A stretch of DNA of 64,000 bases from Urophycis tenuis (taxonomy: Eukaryota; Chordata; Actinopteri; Gadiformes; Phycidae): assembly GCA_036785325.1 (NCBI GenBank), contig JAXIVH010000010.1, positions 8,445,097 through 8,509,096 of the forward strand. Reading direction: 5' to 3'. The notes under the pieces were generated by a model. The model searched no databases. It saw only the letters and a list, made by a program, of their open reading frames with translations, and was not told the DNA's origin. Shown in pieces: positions 42,401 through 56,695 of the stretch (the first letter of the stretch is position 1; each line of letters starts with the position of its first letter). The position numbers and the translations under genes are program-made.

Positions 42401-45260
42401 GAGCACAAGATGGCGGTAGAGAAGTGCGGCACATCAAAACTGTTTTGCATAAGAGGATCTTATTTGTATCCAAATTAATTTACACTTAGCCAACAATGGG
42501 AAGAGGAGACGAGTTAACATCCAAGGAAACATTGGCACACCTTCATCCTCATGGCCACCGATGACATAATCTATCTTTGTTGTGGCTCATACTGAATACT
42601 GTGTCCGATTAACCAATCAGCAACTTTTTGCTGCTGATTGGAGGGACAGATTTTGTTCCTAATTTGAAAGCCTTCTCTTGGGGTTTTTGCTGTCTTTCTT
42701 TTGTATTGGTTTGTCTTTGAATGTTGGTCACTAATCCTGATCAAACCAAACCGCCCAGTGAGGCGGGAGAAAGGAGCATTCATCTATGAGACAATTAGCC
42801 TCTATAATGCCGGCTTGGAGAGAGAAACGTGGCTAAAGCCATGCAAGGTTTTAAAAATAAAAACCAATTAAAACCAATGAACCCAAGAGGCCGGCAGTCC
42901 CCAGTCCTTCCAAGTGCCTCGACTTGTCCTTGTTGTGAGCGTCAGATGAATGGATGTTTTCCTGGATTCCCCTCCAGCCGCGGTGTGTGCTAACTGCCCC
43001 TTTTCGTCTTCTCTCTCAACAGAAGTTGCAGACCTGGAAGCCCACCTGCCGAGTAAGTAAAGCTAGGGGCCTGCTCTGTCTTCTCTCTCACACACACTCG
43101 ATTAACCCAGGCGTACAGCGGCTTCTCTGAGCGATCAGTTGGCCTTCAGTGATCTTCCATCACCTTATGTTTTAATCATGAACGCAAATCCTCACATGTT
43201 CTCCTCCCCCGGTGGTGATGAGGCCAGAGAACTAAGGTTGGGCCTGTGCTCATCATTATACACGGACACGTAGCTTATTAGACTTGCTGTGTGGGGAGTC
43301 AGTGCGGGACTTGGTGTTATTTGTTACCTTATTGCATTATGTATAACTTATGTAGCTTATTAGCAATATCAAGTTTGCAATTTGATAATACAATATTTAC
43401 AATATGCTAATAGAAGGTGCTGGGTTTACGTGTCGGCAGGATGCCCTAACCCAACTCACTCTTTATGAGTTAGTTTATGTCTGCCGGAGCTCTGAGTCTA
43501 ACTTTGACTGACGTCGCTTTTGGGCAAAGGATTCTGCTGACGTGAAACATGTCCAGCTATATGGTTTTACTAGAAGGCTAACTGTGCCGGCATCGTCCCC
43601 GCCAGGAGACTCCCACACACAAGGACAAGACAGCCCCGGGGAACTCGCATGCACTTCCTGTGCTCTGCAACATTTCTCATAGTCCAGACTGACCAACTGT
43701 TGCGTCAGTAGTGTCTCTCTGTCGTAGCTCCGCTCCATTGATCTGTGAGCTCGCAGCGGAGGATTACGAGATCAAACCAAAACCAAAACATGGCAGTGTG
43801 CGGTTCGGCTGTGAATCTGCATGTGCACCGGGGCCCTAACTGGGTTTCCTGTGCCGCACCAAGAAGACCGTGTCAAACCATGACATTGATTTACAATGAC
43901 AACAAGCCGCGGTGACTCAACGGCCCCAAAATGTATTTCCTGTTTTCATATCAGGACTCTACAGAGAGTTTTTTTTGTGTTATACTATCTATAATGCGAG
44001 TACAATTCTCCCACTCTTATTGGGTATATAGACATAATTTCCTTATGTATTTTGCGGTTGTATTCTTAAATTTGTATCCCTTATTTGTTATTTCCCTACC
44101 ATCCTATACTCCGCACCGTATGCACTGTGATTTTCCAACTGGGATCAGTAAAGTGCTTGTGTTAGCCTGAAGCGATTCCTTTAGATGGTCAGACTAGAGA
44201 TTGTGCCCATCCACAGGAGAGCAGCTGTTTTAATTAGATTATTGATTAAGTTAATTCTTGGGGGGAAGAGCCTGCCTCCCTTTCCCTTTGACTATTAATG
44301 CTATCCTGAAGTGGATCAGAGGCACAGGGTCTGAATGGCCCAGTCGGCTTCAGGCCGGGTTCTGTTCAGACACTGTTGGGTCAGGTGTTCCACGTGCTCC
44401 GGTCTGGCTGTGGTGTGATAGGTTCTGATTCATTTAAATTTTACAAACATGTCCCAATGCATGTTGAAGCCAATGGCAATGAAATGCTCACAAAGTGCTC
44501 ACCAATGTCACAAACAAAGTAAAACAAATCTTTTAAAAAAAAGTAATATTCACACTCGACTTGCAGACCTTTTTATAACTGTAACCTTTTTAAACGCTGA
44601 TAAAAAACATGCAAGGTCAGTGTACATCATATAGAACTACATGTGATATAGACGTATTTGTAAATACACTGTCTAAAATGTAAAAAAAAAAAAAGGCTTA
44701 CGACATTTCATTATGTCTATCATGTGTTGGCGAAGTGGATTTAATGACCTTATCTGTAAGCTATCCCGTGGCCAATAGGGGGTGATGGTGTGCCATTTAG
44801 ACTAAAGCCCCGACCCACATGAAACAAAAATCACTCACTGATAAGACAAGATACAAAGAACCAAAACGTCACTGTATGTCAGTATCATATATAAACTCAA
44901 ATTCCTGTATTTCCCCTGACTATTGTGTAATTATTACCTGATTTATTTTATATTTATATACATAATAGTTCATTGTGCTTTGGGATAATTCTATCACTGC
45001 TTGCCTATCCACCTGGAGATATGGAACGACCGCTTGGGTGATGGTTGTGAGTTTTGCTCAAGGGCTCGGGGGTAGCAATCAGGCTGAGGTGTTGAAGCTC
45101 AGAAACTCGTCGTTCTCTAGTCTAGGGAATGTGACGCATAACCTCTGCCACCGCACAAACAATAATAAACTCTTGCTTCATGTCTTTCCTGCAGCCACGT
45201 GCAAAGCCAATTTCCCAGACGAAGACAAACTGCATCACTTTCATCTGGCAGTCTCTCCCG
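39347..45260 (+). CDS. ube2f: NEDD8-conjugating enzyme UBE2F, first three coding exons
   Basis: Exons 39347-39461, 43023-43052 and 45195-45260 join in phase. Exon 1 encodes MLTLASKLKREDGGKPGRAP and ends VSIRDRLLTK, nearly the known vertebrate UBE2F N-terminus. Exon 2 gives EVADLEAHLP and exon 3 TTCKANFPDEDKLHHFHLAV ending in SP. UBE2F is the E2 that passes NEDD8 from the UBA3-NAE1 E1 to CUL5 through RBX2. The N-terminal peptide docks on the E1, and exons 2-3 begin the UBC fold. The catalytic Cys and the rest of the fold should lie in later exons. I looked by eye for the expected GGKFQFE, YNMV, KIWHPN and FDDPLN segments downstream and found none before the window ends. The gene is therefore partial here: it may continue elsewhere, be misassembled, or be a truncated duplicate. 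Confidence 0.9.
40016..40392. repeat. Pyrimidine-rich (CCCCTCTCT-type) low-complexity tract
   Basis: Irregular units of 'ccccctctct' and 'ttcccctctctccc' run for about 375 bases on the plus strand. Confidence 0.9.
40393..40647. mobile_element. MITE, same family as 21676, internally deleted, 255 bp
   Basis: The ends are CAGTACGTTTACATGCAGCA and its inverse, with inverted repeats of about 36 bp and one mismatch. The interior matches part of the 22194-22319 half and part of the 21676 half, in inverse orientation. It sits within the CT tract. Confidence 0.88.
40918..41293 (+). mobile_element. Solo LTR (376 bp) with 5-bp target duplication ACAAC
   Basis: It begins TGTTAGGAAGAATATTATC and ends CTTCTTCGGCATCA (TG..CA), flanked by ACAAC on each side (40913-40917 and 41294-41298). 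A TATA-like 'ttgtatataatac' lies near 41164 and AATAAA near 41235, in the right order for U3-R-U5. No internal region remains, so it arose by recombination between two LTRs. The superfamily is not determined. Confidence 0.85.
43023..43052 (+). CDS. ube2f: ube2f coding exon 2 (30 nt)
   Basis: Acceptor 'ctctcaacag', donor gtaagt. With one base from exon 1 it encodes EVADLEAHLP. Confidence 0.9.
43053..45194. other. ube2f intron 2
   Basis: No element ends or genes are recognised. Confidence 0.6.
45195..45260 (+). CDS. ube2f: ube2f coding exon 3
   Basis: Acceptor 'ttcctgcag', donor gtaaga. Encodes TTCKANFPDEDKLHHFHLAV-SP and the first base of the next codon. Confidence 0.9.
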
Positions 45261-46047
45261 GTAAGAGGCACAACAATAGCGATGAGAAAATGCAATCTTA
45301 ATGTTGTAACGGTCCTAATAATTCCCACACGTTAAGATCAAACTTGACACTTCTGGTTATATCACTGGTGATTAGGTGTGCATTTTCGTGTGCTTTTGTT
45401 ACTGAGCATCACAGCCTGATAATAACTAAGTCTTTTGTTTTTTTTATTTGTTTTTTTTTATTCATCCCAGGCACCATTCATGAGCTCATGTCATATATCA
45501 ATATCACTATTTATTCCCCTCTGACTTAAAATTGATGCTGTAACATGAATTATTCAAATCGATTATGAGATAATGGCTGACAAATTGTATAGAACAGTGC
45601 TGAATGGTTGGACTTGGCTGTTTCGTCACAGCGAATTTAGCTGCACGGCTACGCTAGGTTGTGTTTCTATGCTAGGTGGTTTTCCTACCGTTGGTGAAAT
45701 ATCGTGGAAACTGTGTGACAAATGCTTGATTTGAAACACTTCTCGTTGGTTGACTCTATTGCTTGAGGACTTAAAACACAACAAGACACACAGGATGGGA
45801 CTAGGTAAAACAAAGGTTCACATACAGTTCAAATCAGCCTCATTATTTCTGCTGAACTAAGACAAAACGTCCCCCATAATGTGACTGTGGCTCCTGGGGA
45901 AGAGACGCATACCAGGGCAGCAATTTCCTGTCGTCTTATAGCTAGATGCCACCATACTGAGGTCTGGCCTAAAAGCTGCAACCAGCAATAATATCCTCAG
46001 TCTACAGTCACCTCACCCTCACTTATTCTTTATTCTTCTACCAGAGG

Positions 46048-46048
46048 G

Positions 46049-46125
<77 letters not shown>
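46048..46125. repeat. (GT)n microsatellite
   Basis: About 38 GT units, then degenerate GTGTGCG sequence. Confidence 0.97.
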
Positions 46126-46128
<3 letters not shown>

Positions 46129-46268
46129 ATGCGTGTGCATGTTCGCCCGCACATTTAAAAAGTAACCTTGAAGTAAGAAAGCATAACATATAGAAATGAA
46201 GGTGTGTGTCAGTACGCCTGTGTGTTAGCATGCGTCTATTGTGTGCGCACACACTTGTGTGTGTGTGT

Positions 46269-46380
46269 GATACCATAATGCATTTCTATATTGAAGAATA
46301 ATGCGTGTGTATGTATGTGTGTGTGTGTGTGATACCATAATGCATTTCTATATTGACGAATAATGCGTGTGTGTGTTGTG
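46269..46380. repeat. 62-bp tandem duplication within GT-rich sequence
   Basis: 'gataccataatgcatttcta' followed by 'tattga' and 'gaataatgcg' occurs at 46269 and again at 46331, with one base different. Confidence 0.93.
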
Positions 46381-46835
46381 TGTGTATACTTTTTATAATA
46401 CTTTTTCAAACACTTTTCGACTAACTTGAGTTGCTATGTGTTCAGTTCTTGTGCCGTTTGTGAGCTTGTATAGCTAAATGACTTATTCAAGGAGCCCCTT
46501 GTTCTTGCCTGGGTGTCCAGAGAGCTAAGGCTGTTAGCGGTGTTAGCGCAGTTAGCTCTGCTTGCTCAGCAGTGCTCTAATGTGCTAACCCGGCACAGCA
46601 CAGAGCGACGCACATACCGTCCCAACGGAGTTTCCCTTCCTTGTGTTGTTCTTTTGTTTCTTTTAGCATTCTTTTGTTTTTAAGTCATCTTTTTCATTTT
46701 ACCTTTCTGATTTCATATTTCGTCCTTTCATTGTCTCTTTTTTTTATTGCTTGCTTTCAGTTTTTTTTGTCTGCTTACCTTTTCACTCAGTTCATTTGGT
46801 GTATTGCTTGTTCATTCAGACTGTCACTCTCTTAC

Positions 46836-46837
<2 letters not shown>

Positions 46838-46895
<58 letters not shown>
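46838..46895. repeat. (CA)n microsatellite
   Basis: About 27 CA units. Confidence 0.97.
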
Positions 46896-46897
<2 letters not shown>

Positions 46898-49079
46898 ACT
46901 GTAACACAACACTTGTGTTATATGCCAAGGCCATAGTGTGAATGGCTTCTGAATAGATCTAGTTCATGGAAAGCCTGTTGTCATTTCTCTTTATCTCATG
47001 TATTGATACTCTTGGTCAGAAGCTTAAATCCTTGGATGCTCTTTTGTTCCTGTAAAAACAGAGTTTCTACTTAAACTGGATTGATATTCAGATACATGAC
47101 TTCATCGATCCCAGTTTGTTACAGGCACTCAACTCAAGAAAGAAACATCAAATATATAGTTTAATAAACACAACTAGTAGTATAAACACAAAATACAGCA
47201 TAAATACATCATTCTAATTGTAGATAAAATAGGTATCTAACCAACATGCTTGTAAAAAAATAAAATATAAATGTAACTGAAGCTAAGTAAAGGGAAGTGT
47301 CTCAGGTATATCAAAGGCACATTTCCCAGGTCATCTGGAGATGATGAACTATTTAAATGGATTGGAAGGATTCATTGGATTCAAAGGGACTGAGTTAGTT
47401 CAGAGTGACTAACTCACAGTAGTGAGTGGCGTTAGATGGGCAATCGGAATGAAGGCTTTCCTGTGGCGCTCCATGGAACTCCTCCCTGCCAAGAGGCTGT
47501 TGCTGAACGTGCTCCTCTGCTCAGGCAGCACCCTGTGGAGCGGCGTGGAGTCATCCAAGGTAGCGAGAGAGAGAGAGAGAGAGTCGATGGGGGAATGAGG
47601 GTGAGCGGGTCCCCGATCAAACTTTTGTTCATGTCAATACAAAACAGAAACCAGACGTGAAATGGCATCGAGAGTGCATCTTAACGTGGATAATATGACA
47701 CATTTCCTGGCAAAACAAACAAGAGAACGCGCAGATGGACTGGGATTAGAGCCTTCATGGGATTTGATTGGATTGAGCTAACTTGACCCAACGCATTAGC
47801 TGTGTGTGCGTTAGCTGGCAGCGGGGGTAGCCCTCTCCAGGCCTTGCATACCGGGGAGTGGTTGATATTTGTTGAGTAGGTGAATGCCATGGAAATAACC
47901 TAGCAAGGTGAGGTAATGTATGTGCAGGCTCGCGCCCTGCCGCCCTACTTTCAGATCAATCAGGGCCAAATGCTGCGCCGCCGCAGACGCCACCTCCAGG
48001 AAAAAATATATGCCCACGTTGGCAAAACGTGAAAAAGCGAAAGTGCAATTATACCGATATCTGTCGCCGCAGCCCTTTTGAAGAATTCGATGCGGAGATT
48101 GTCGGCCTCTGGGGCGGAATAGCTCGATACTTCCCAAACCTTGAACTTAAAAAGAACAACAAAGACACAACAAAGAGTGTCTTTCCCCTCGGTTTTTCAG
48201 AGGGCCCAGTCTCTCGACTGCTGTCTCAGCTCATCCTCTCATCGTGGCTCCCTCCCTGCGCTCTCTCGCTGTCCTCCCTCTTCTCCTGCCTGTCGTCCCG
48301 AACCTCATGAGGCTGGTTGGAGTATTCGTGTGAAGTCTTGGGTTGATGTTCAGACTAGACCGGGGTTGACTTCTCTAGCCTGCACGATAACATTGCTGAT
48401 TTTTCAGCAGAGTGATCCAAAGCTTATTTCAAAGAAAATTGCATCTGTATACAGTAGATCTGTAAAATACATTTTTATTTATTCACACACACACACAGCG
48501 GAAATTTCCCTTACGCAGGACGTTTTACTTCTATTAGTGTTACTGCATTTGTCTTTGTCCTCCCATTAACAGTCTCCCCCCTCCGAAACACTTTACTAGA
48601 CAATAGAGTCCCATTGTAACTCATCGTTGTGTAGCACTCCGGGCCAGAGGAAGACTTTGATCCTTTGCCGAAATGACGGCATCCTCGTCTGCAGCCGCAC
48701 AGGGACAACCTGTTCCAGTCTCTCCACCGACAGCCGACCTCTCCACTGTGGGTTTGGAAGAAAAAGTTGTTCACAAAAGATGCACTCTTTGTATTCAACG
48801 TCGCCGTTACCCCCCTGTCGCGTTGAGACACGGGACAATGGCATTAGACCAATCCACGTAATCCACTTAATTCACTCAGTTTAGGTCTTATTTGTCCTAA
48901 TTAAGAACCATTGAATGAACCACGCAAGGCGTACCCTGCGTTTCCCAGGCACGTGTGTATCCATGAGGAATGGGGTTGCCCGCAACACTTTGGGGCTCAG
49001 ACTTTTCTGCATGGCTCACACGCCCCTGGTCTTCGGTTCGTGTTTTCTGCAGGCCCGGACTCTGTTAATTGTGGCCCCC

Positions 49080-49095
49080 CCCCCCCCCCCCACCT
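49080..49095. repeat. Poly-C run
   Basis: A run of about 16 cytosines, broken only slightly at its edge. Confidence 0.85.
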
Positions 49096-49267
49096 CTCCC
49101 TTTGGATGTTTTCAATTATCGGGCCACGCCATCTCAGGGGTCATTTTATTTTTAGGATCTAGCGTGAGAGGGTTGTTTACTTGTTGGCTTAAGGCACATC
49201 AAACATGAGTTTCCAGTACATTACTATATTAAGGACATTGGCATTAAAGCGGCTGTAGGTGTGATTT

Positions 49268-49485
<218 letters not shown>

Positions 49486-49890
49486 GTTTTTGACGTTTCT
49501 CCACCGTTGACAAATGCAATGCCGTATTCGTTCGATCTGCCGATTGACGGGCAAGAATGATGCCTTCATTTGATCAGTTTAAAAATCAGCTCAAATAAGC
49601 TCCATACAGAGGGCTGGTGCAGTCAAATCCAGACAGATATTCTCTCATTTCACTCACTAATACTCTTGGCGAATGGCTATGCAATGCAACAAGTTACAAC
49701 TCAATAGTAGCTCTCAGGCTTCATTTTTTCCTATTTACATTTTAAGTCCCCCCCGATTCCGATGATTGAAGTCATCTCCTCTTGATCCCACTGGTGAATT
49801 GGATACCGCTGGTGAGCAAAAATGTACTGTACACATAGCATTTATTTTTTAAGTCACCATTTAATGTGAATTTTAATGAGTTTTCTCTTT

Positions 49891-50955
<1,065 letters not shown>

Positions 50956-51265
50956 CCACCCATCACTCCTCCTCATCCTCGCCTCCTCTATCCTTCTGCT
51001 CGTTTTTTTCTCCTCGCTCTCCCCCAGTCCGACTCCCTCAAACTCTCCCTTTCTCTCCATTTGCCCCTTCCTCTTTCACCTCTCCGCCCTCCACCATCCC
51101 ATCTCCCCATCCTTCTCTCTTCCTCCTCTCCTCTCCACCCATCACTCCTCTTCCTCCTCCCTACCTCTCCACCCATCACTCCTCTTCCCCCTCTCCTCCT
51201 CCACCCATCACTCCTCTTCCTCCTGTCCTCTCCACCCATCACTCCTCTCCTCCTCTCTCCCATCC
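50956..51265. repeat. Pyrimidine-rich minisatellite (~32 bp unit)
   Basis: 'ccacccatcactcctc' followed by 14-18 CT-rich bases occurs at 50956, 51135, 51169, 51201 and 51232. The last four are tandem. Confidence 0.9.
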
Positions 51266-53195
51266 CCTCCCCCATCCCTCCCTTCGTGTGTCTGTCCTCC
51301 CCACGTGGGACGTCTTCAGCTGGCCCATCTGCATTGTCCTCTATAATTCACAGGCGCTGTGTTTGCCAGGCCTGATGATGTTGTCTCTGTGCTGTGTGAC
51401 AGGAGATGGGGTGGGGGGGTGGCCCTTCCTTATCTCCAATGACCATGTGTGTGGGAGCGTATAGTGCTGAGTGACGGAGCGAGGGCCGCTCATACAGAAG
51501 AGTCCGATGTAAGGACGTAGGGACAGCAGAGGTTGTACATCAGGCTTATCAGTGCCCTCGCTAGCTGGGCAGCAGCGTGTCTGTTTTATGCCTGATTTAT
51601 GCCTCATTGTGTAACATAACCTGTGATACAAGCGAGATTCGGTTTCCAATTGAAACAACTGTGATTTAAAAAAGAGAGGTGTGTTGTGTGTGTGTGTGTT
51701 GTGTCCGTGTCCACTCCTCTCTCCATTTTAAATGGCGAAGTACATTTACGTTGCCAAAGTGCAGATTGTAAAATAGGATACAAAAGAAGACCTCTACCTG
51801 TGATTTTGCCATCTGAGGCTGCCTCTGATTAACTTATATATAATTATAACTATAATTATAATTATATAAGTTATATATATAATATATATATAACTTAATA
51901 TAATTACGATCGAAAAAAGTCTGAAGTCATTTGAGTCTGAGGTAGTGGATTCTTGTGTGTGTGTTGTATATAGGCTACGGGTAAATGCTAGCCCGTGCAT
52001 AAATTCAGCATAATCCACTCACTCAATCATTCTCACGGCCTTGTTGAGAAGGATTAAACCCGTGCAATCGACATTCGATGTGGCGCCAACAGTGCCACCC
52101 TGCAAGACTGCTAATGTCAGACCTGGAGAGCCCTTGAGAGACTTTACCGGCCTGATATTGCTCTGTCCTCCCCAACATGTCCTCCATGCCGTTTGCTGTT
52201 GAGTGGCTGTTGCTTGAAGCTACTGCTGTGGCCTTTGTGGATGGCTTCCAGTCACTGCTTCGGTTTCACCCTCGCAGAACAACCAGCACACACCACATCA
52301 GACAACCTCCCGCTGCGTTCGTAATTAACAAAATAATAAGGCTTCGCTGCATATACATCTCCATTCTTCACTAAGATTTTGATATATATATATATTTAAG
52401 ATTTTATATTGATACTTTATTAGGGGTTAGGTTAGGGGTAACCCACTACCCTAACCCTTACTGTAACCCTAACCCCTTTGCTATTAACCCATTTTAATTA
52501 ATGGCTCATTGATGCACCCCTTATTGTAAAGCCATTACATGAATTCTACTTTTATTTTTTGCACCATTCCATTTAACCAGGCCAGTCCTAAATGCTGCCT
52601 GGTCTGCAACAGAAAGCCATTTCAGTGGGAATCCCTGTCTGTGAAATATGGACCACGGTGGTTCCCATGCGCCAAATTGGGTTTGGCTCGATACGTCTCC
52701 CAAGACTCCTGGGTACTGGCTAGGCTGATTGAACACCCAATTTGCCACAGGAGGGACATTGTCGCCCCAGGATTTACTCACTCTTGAGAGTTGTAATGCC
52801 AGTGTCCTGTAAATATTCTTGCTTCTGGTTCTTCAACATTGCAGGACCTTTTCAATGCATTGCAAGTTAAATAATTGTTAGTACCACCCCTTCCCCCATC
52901 CATCCTAGTTTTGGTCATTAAGGAACAGTTATGCTAGCTGTAAATCAGTTGCTATTTTGTGTGTATATAATCCATAACATTCAAACTGCTGTTTTGTAAG
53001 TGCTTATACAAATAGATTTGTGACGGCAAACAAGCCAATGTTCTCAAATGTAAGTTTAAGTGGCAGCTACTGATATGGTATTCTATCTAGCTGGGTTTAA
53101 TTAAACGCATACAAGAGCTGTCCAAAAAACATGATGCATTTATGTTTGGGCAACATGAACTCAAACAAGGTCCCTCAACGCCAGAGACATAACTG
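51266..53195. other. Unassigned
   Basis: An AT-rich palindromic stretch lies at 51837-51900. A TA run (52380-52396) and TTAGGG/CCCTAA-like degenerate repeats (52420-52480) follow. No gene is recognised. Confidence 0.45.
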
Positions 53196-53368
53196 AGTAG
53201 TGCCGCATAGTTGAGTGGTAAGGGTGTACGACTCCCAGCCCAGAGGTTCTGGGTTTGAACCCCAGTGCCCCCAGTGTACTTGTAGCCGTCCTTGAGCAAC
53301 CCTTTTTGATAAGCGTCTGAAGTCACTGTAAGTGGCTTTGGATTCAAGCGTCTGCTAAATGATTAAAT
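53196..53368 (+). mobile_element. tRNA-derived SINE
   Basis: An A-box-like 'tagttgagtgg' (53208) and a B-box 'gggtttgaacccc' (about 53251), with a perfect 5-bp T-arm stem (CTGGG/CCCAG), form a tRNA-like head. The tail 'gcgtctgctaaatgattaaa' is shared with other teleost SINEs, including the one near 2040. The acceptor stem does not pair, so it is not a working tRNA gene. Confidence 0.75.
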
Positions 53369-53800
53369 AGTGGTCAAATAGTAATTCCCGGACTCACTCT
53401 TCACTCTTCAATCACTCTGGGATCGACTCTTTATCCCGGTAATTAAGGCCCTGAAAGTGGTGACAGGATGTGGTGGTGCACAGCCAGCCCTAAAGGTTGA
53501 TGTTTTAACAATAAGTCTCCACAGACTTTCCTTATGAAAGCTGTGTGTGTTTCACTTGCTTTTACCGCTGGCTCAGCAGACAGCCAGGGGGGGTTTCAGG
53601 AGACCAGAGGTTTCTTGTAGGTGGCACCACAGCGCTGGAATTCCTGCTCTTTGAGCCACACGCAGTCCGTCAATACACAGGCTCAATTTAAGCTTGTGTA
53701 TATTGTGCAAGGTCTTGTCTTTCCTACGTACGGCACTCATATATTCAGGGCATTTCCACTTGTTCCGAGACAGTGTATTTCTACATGTGTTCAAATGTTT

Positions 53801-54000
53801 NNNNNNNNNNNNNNNNNNNNNNNNNNNNNNNNNNNNNNNNNNNNNNNNNNNNNNNNNNNNNNNNNNNNNNNNNNNNNNNNNNNNNNNNNNNNNNNNNNNN
53901 NNNNNNNNNNNNNNNNNNNNNNNNNNNNNNNNNNNNNNNNNNNNNNNNNNNNNNNNNNNNNNNNNNNNNNNNNNNNNNNNNNNNNNNNNNNNNNNNNNNN
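53801..54000. other. Assembly gap (200 N)
   Basis: Exactly 200 undetermined bases, a placeholder length; the true distance is unknown. Open frames across it are artefacts. Confidence 1.
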
Positions 54001-55485
54001 CACACATATTTTAGTCACGCTTCTTCACTAAGATTATCGAAGCTTGACCTTCAAATTCACAATTCGCCTTAAGCCTCCCCAAAGTCACTGTTACATAATT
54101 ACATGAGTGAATAAGTGACGTCAATAAATAAATTCCATTTGTAAATAACAGATGGGGCTTCGTGTCTCAGGGACAGTAAACAGAAGAACTGACGCTCCTC
54201 ATTTTTTGTCCACATCCAAAGGGCACACATCTGAAGAAGCTCTGCACTCAATTCCTGCTTATCTATTCCAGCGCTTGTGGGTAATTGTGTTCTTTTGACT
54301 TTGGTGTGTGTAGTCTTATGGTGTTGTCTGCAGTCTTATGGTGTCGTCAGAAATCATCCATGTTCTGAATGTCCCAATATAATATAAAATAATGATTATC
54401 CAACATTAACGTGGCTTGGGTGTATTTTCTGGGAGCCCGGACCCCTGGGGCCTCGGGGGTCCAGTCAGTGTGGACCAGGACCGGTCCCTGGCCAGTTCTA
54501 GGTCTTAGACAATGGACTATGCCCTTGCAACTTCTGTTATACCTTTAACAAACAAACAAAGTGGTTTTCATCAAATACACGCATGTATTGGCTACAACTA
54601 AGGCATGAACCCAGTACCTCGTGTGAGGCAAGCAGCTCTCACCTCTGGCTCCTCTTCCAGTGGCCAACAGATGTGCATTGTGTTGGTGCTTCGTAGTGCG
54701 TAATTAAAAATAAATTAAGCTTTTCAGTAAACTATAATTTTCTGCAGCAGACGAATTAAAGTGAGCCTACTTGAAGGCTTTATGACTTCAAGAGGAGATG
54801 TAGCGTGTCTGACCACTCGTTCTGGCCGTCTCCTAGGCAACCAAACGTAAACGTACAGCAGGGGGTCATGTCGCAAGGGAGAGCACAACACGCTTCCGTA
54901 GAGACCATCGAAAATCGCTAAATACTTACGCAGATACTTACTACAAATGGGTTGATGCTTGTGAAATAATACATGGTTGTGAAAGCGTCCTGCTAAACGT
55001 TGAGGGGTAAGTTGCTTTTGTTGTTGTTGTTCTTGTAATTGCAAGTAGGCCTATAATATAAAGTTAGCCTACGTAAGCTACGTACATTTTCGTGTGTGCA
55101 TATGGTATAGTTTCCACATCATGGCTGGTGGTAGTTGAAAAGTAATTCTGAGCTCTTTTCGAGGGTCTTTTTACTTTTGGTCACATATTTTGTGTCGGGC
55201 TGTACAGTGACGGAGAAGCCCACTGTGTGTAACATGTATCTAAACTGTGGTTCCCGGACTGTCACCAAGTGGCAGCATTTTCCGATTTCATGGTTCATGG
55301 TACAGTCTGTGTCTCGTAAACATATCGTAGAAAAAAGTGGATTCTCCTTTAATCAGTGAAGATATATGTTAATATAAGTTATTTTGTATACCCCCGTCGG
55401 CGTTGGTGAATGTCTCTTAGCCCCAGAACAATGGCAGGACACACCTCGTTGACTTAATGTTAATCAAAGTGACATATTAATGAGG

Positions 55486-55511
55486 TGAGAGAGAGTGAGA
55501 GAGAGAGAGAG

Positions 55512-55605
<94 letters not shown>

Positions 55606-55630
55606 ACACACACACACACACACACACACA
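55486..55630. repeat. (GA)n(CA)n compound microsatellite
   Basis: About 58 GA units followed by about 14 CA units. Confidence 0.97.
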
Positions 55631-56056
55631 TCCTCTCACACACACCCATTACCTCACCCTACGGGGACCTGTGTGGTGTCCTCCGGGGAGTGGGGTGCAG
55701 CGAGTAGTGCCAGCCTCACAACATCAATGCACAACACAACTCACACAAACACACACACACACACAGAGCAACGTTACACACGAGAAAGAGAGCTCATTTT
55801 CTTTCAGTTTTCCATCAGACGAGGCCATTGTTTTGTCAGCCGAGAGGGATTCAGAATCAGAAGCCCAGCGGCTCTACCTGTCCGACAGGTGAACTCGGGG
55901 GGGGGACTGTATGGAGAGAAGTAGGAAGATGGAAGACATGCGGAGAGGCTGTGGAGGTGGATGGGAGGAACCTGATGGTGGACGTTCTGCTCATCCATGT
56001 GAACCCCTCATCACTGCGTGCCGGGAGGGGTGCGCTGAGGTAAATGGTGATTGTGT

Positions 56057-56092
56057 GTGTCTGTGTGTGTGTATGTGTGTGTGTGTGTGTGT

Positions 56093-56152
<60 letters not shown>
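56057..56152. repeat. (TG)n(GA)n compound microsatellite
   Basis: TG repeats with occasional TA, followed by about 12 GA units. Confidence 0.97.
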
Positions 56153-56495
56153 AAGAGATGGAGAGGGAGAACAGAAACAACAAGAATATACATAACCGTG
56201 AAAAACATTGGTACAAAATGGAAATTGGAAATGAGTTGCCAGTGAATTGTTGAACAGATGTGTCGTTCGTCTCTGATATATCAATTCTGAACAATGGGAT
56301 GAAAGGAGATGAGGCGAAGGGACTCTCTACCTAAACACGCGTGTTGGCTCACACGCTGGTGCACGTCACGCGTGCCGCGCCCTCCCAAGCATGTGAGCGC
56401 GCTGTGACCGATCCAAACCAAACACCGTCGTCACTCCCTCGGCAAACACTTCCCGGTACCCCCTCTCTAGAGGGACGCCATGTTTACAGTAAACT

Positions 56496-56695
<200 letters not shown>

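Larger units (their letters stand above)
39462..43022. other. ube2f intron 1 with inserted elements
   Basis: Contents are a CA run (39484-39523), a pyrimidine-rich tract (about 40016-40392), a MITE (40393-40647), CT-rich sequence to about 40830 and a solo LTR (40918-41293). The remaining ~1.7 kb has no recognised feature. Confidence 0.7.
45261..49267. other. Presumed ube2f intron 3 or intergenic
   Basis: Microsatellites lie at 46048-46125 (GT), 46269-46380 and 46838-46895 (CA), with a short GA run near 47566-47584. The open frames near 47440 and 48600-48840 do not resemble any protein I know and have no clear splice context. Confidence 0.45.

Noticed and set aside
48596..48844. Open frame on the minus strand with a Cys pair (ECIFCEQLF)
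   Set aside because: No family resemblance, no paired splice sites, and overlapping frames on the other strand are equally long.
53206..53280. Possible functional tRNA gene
   Set aside because: The T-arm and boxes are good, but the acceptor stem does not pair and the SINE tail follows.
53573..54072. Open frames spanning the run of N
   Set aside because: They exist only because undetermined bases cannot give stops.
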